A stretch of DNA of 64,000 nt from Notamacropus eugenii. Taxonomy: Eukaryota; Chordata; Mammalia; Diprotodontia; Macropodidae. The DNA is taken from contig NC_092875.1 of NCBI RefSeq assembly GCF_028372415.1, positions 57,710,919 to 57,774,918 of the forward strand, read 5' to 3'. How positions within the stretch are numbered: position 1 is the first letter of the stretch; each line of letters begins with the position of its first letter. Positions 63,060-64,000 of the stretch are shown here, piece by piece. A program made the translations under genes and the position numbers. A model generated the notes under the pieces. The model was not told where the DNA came from. It ran no database searches and saw nothing but the letters and a program-made list of their open reading frames with translations.

Positions 63060-64000
63060 AAAGGTATTGGTCCTCCCTGAACACACCTGTGACTCCAAGA
63101 AGCTGCAGCATGTGCAGCAGCCACATCTTAGTAAACTGGTTTCGCAGATGGGCCAAACCAGGTTGAAAGTAACCAAGGGGTCTCAAACCCACTGATAAGT
63201 TAGGGGGTGTCTACTCCAAGCATGTGAAGACTTCCCCAGTGGAATGGGCAGATGAGAATAATTTGTTCCAATGGCCTTGAAGGCAGCTGAAGCAGGCTAC
63301 GTGGAGCACTTAGAGCTTGTGAGGACTCCAAGGTCATCCACTGCATCCTGATCCATCACCAGTTGTCTTGATTCTGTCCTGCCACTGGGCTACAATGACT
63401 CCGGAGGAGAGAGTCAGGCTGACGACTTCGTGCAACTCTGCTTCACTTAAATCCAATTTACACACAAATCAAAAACCATTTTACTATTATACCTTAAAGT
63501 CCTGTGGCAACAGGCAAGTGATGAGGCAGCAGGTGAGGTTATACTGGGAGCTGTACTTACAAACCTACACACAGGTGGCCCAGGACATAGGGTTGTTTCT
63601 CACCAGAAGAAGCAGTGGGATCTGGCAGCCCCCTGGGTGTCTGAGCAGCCTTTTAAGGATAGTATTGCTCACCTCTTTGTGTGTGGAAGGGTGCTAGAAA
63701 AGGTGCCCTAAAAACTGTCTACTTACTCAAACCTGGACTGATTACCATGGCAGGCAGGTACTCTGTGGTCAAAATACCAAAAAATGTACAAAACATATAA
63801 AAACATCTGCAAAGATGATTTCACTCACCATTGGTACATGGAATATGTGCACACTTATAGACAACACAAAATTCAGTAGACCTGAAAGAAGAACTGCTCT
63901 TGTTGCAAAAGAACTCAACAGGTATCACACCCAAATAACAGCCCTGAGTGAAGCAAGGCTGGCAAGTGAAGGCCTGTTTGTTGGAGTTGGATACACATAT
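63060..64000 (+). mobile_element. 5' end of an RTE-type LINE, running off the window
   Basis: 63,815-64,000 is open (62 codons, from an ATG) and encodes SLTIGTWNMCTL, the conserved start of the RTE apurinic-type endonuclease, then ITALSEARLASEG (catalytic Glu region; usual form LQETR/LSETR). Upstream, 63,361-63,485 carries a block (actccggaggagagagtcag) also found in the RTE-tailed SINEs. The element continues beyond 64,000. Confidence 0.75.

Overview
This window looks like genomic DNA from a marsupial mammal. No prokaryotic features are visible: no operons, no ribosome-binding sites, and almost no long open frames. The only well-supported protein-coding locus is a multi-exon, minus-strand cytochrome P450 gene of the CYP4F subfamily. 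The rest is AT-rich and packed with vertebrate repeats: L2 and L3/CR1 LINEs, L1/HAL1-type LINEs, RTE and BovB-like LINEs, MIR-type SINEs, and SINEs whose 3' ends copy RTE/BovB tails. That last combination is typical of marsupials (opossum, dasyurid, kangaroo lineages). The exact species cannot be told from the sequence.

Layout. 1-18,600 is intergenic repeat DNA. It includes two L1/HAL1-type elements in tandem on the minus strand (13,572-16,528 and 16,750-18,612), the second split by a 386-bp solo LTR. 18,950-23,850 holds decayed pieces of a second CYP4F copy, homologous to three exons of the intact gene. 22,667-26,174 is a long inverted duplication (about 537-bp arms, 2.4-kb spacer) whose breakpoint lies inside a Tigger-type DNA transposon. 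29,640-31,080 is an RTE LINE interrupted by a 448-bp solo LTR with a perfect 6-bp target duplication. 32,640-33,900 is a decayed Ty3/gypsy pol relic.

36,017-54,046 carries eleven coding exons of the CYP4F gene on the minus strand. They have canonical GT-AG borders, fully consistent phases and a polyadenylation signal downstream. Together they encode 469 residues, including the substrate-binding region, I-helix, ExxR motif and heme-cysteine loop. The exon for the N-terminal membrane anchor is not visible up to position 64,000, so it lies upstream of the window or was missed. The larger introns are full of SINEs and LINEs, plus two unusual stretches of degenerate short-period repetition.

54,047-64,000 is a nested repeat pile. 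An L1 ORF2 fragment carries a SINE insertion. That SINE was split by a young, rearranged endogenous retrovirus (59,757-61,401) and by another SINE. The retrovirus has two LTR copies in inverted orientation (449-bp arms, about 1% different), a tRNA-Lys primer-binding site, the first codons of gag and a polypurine tract. The window ends inside the start of an RTE LINE endonuclease region.

No CRISPR array, operon, toxin system or clearly new protein family was found. The most notable items are the rearranged retrovirus, the inverted duplication, the CYP4F remnants and the gypsy relic.
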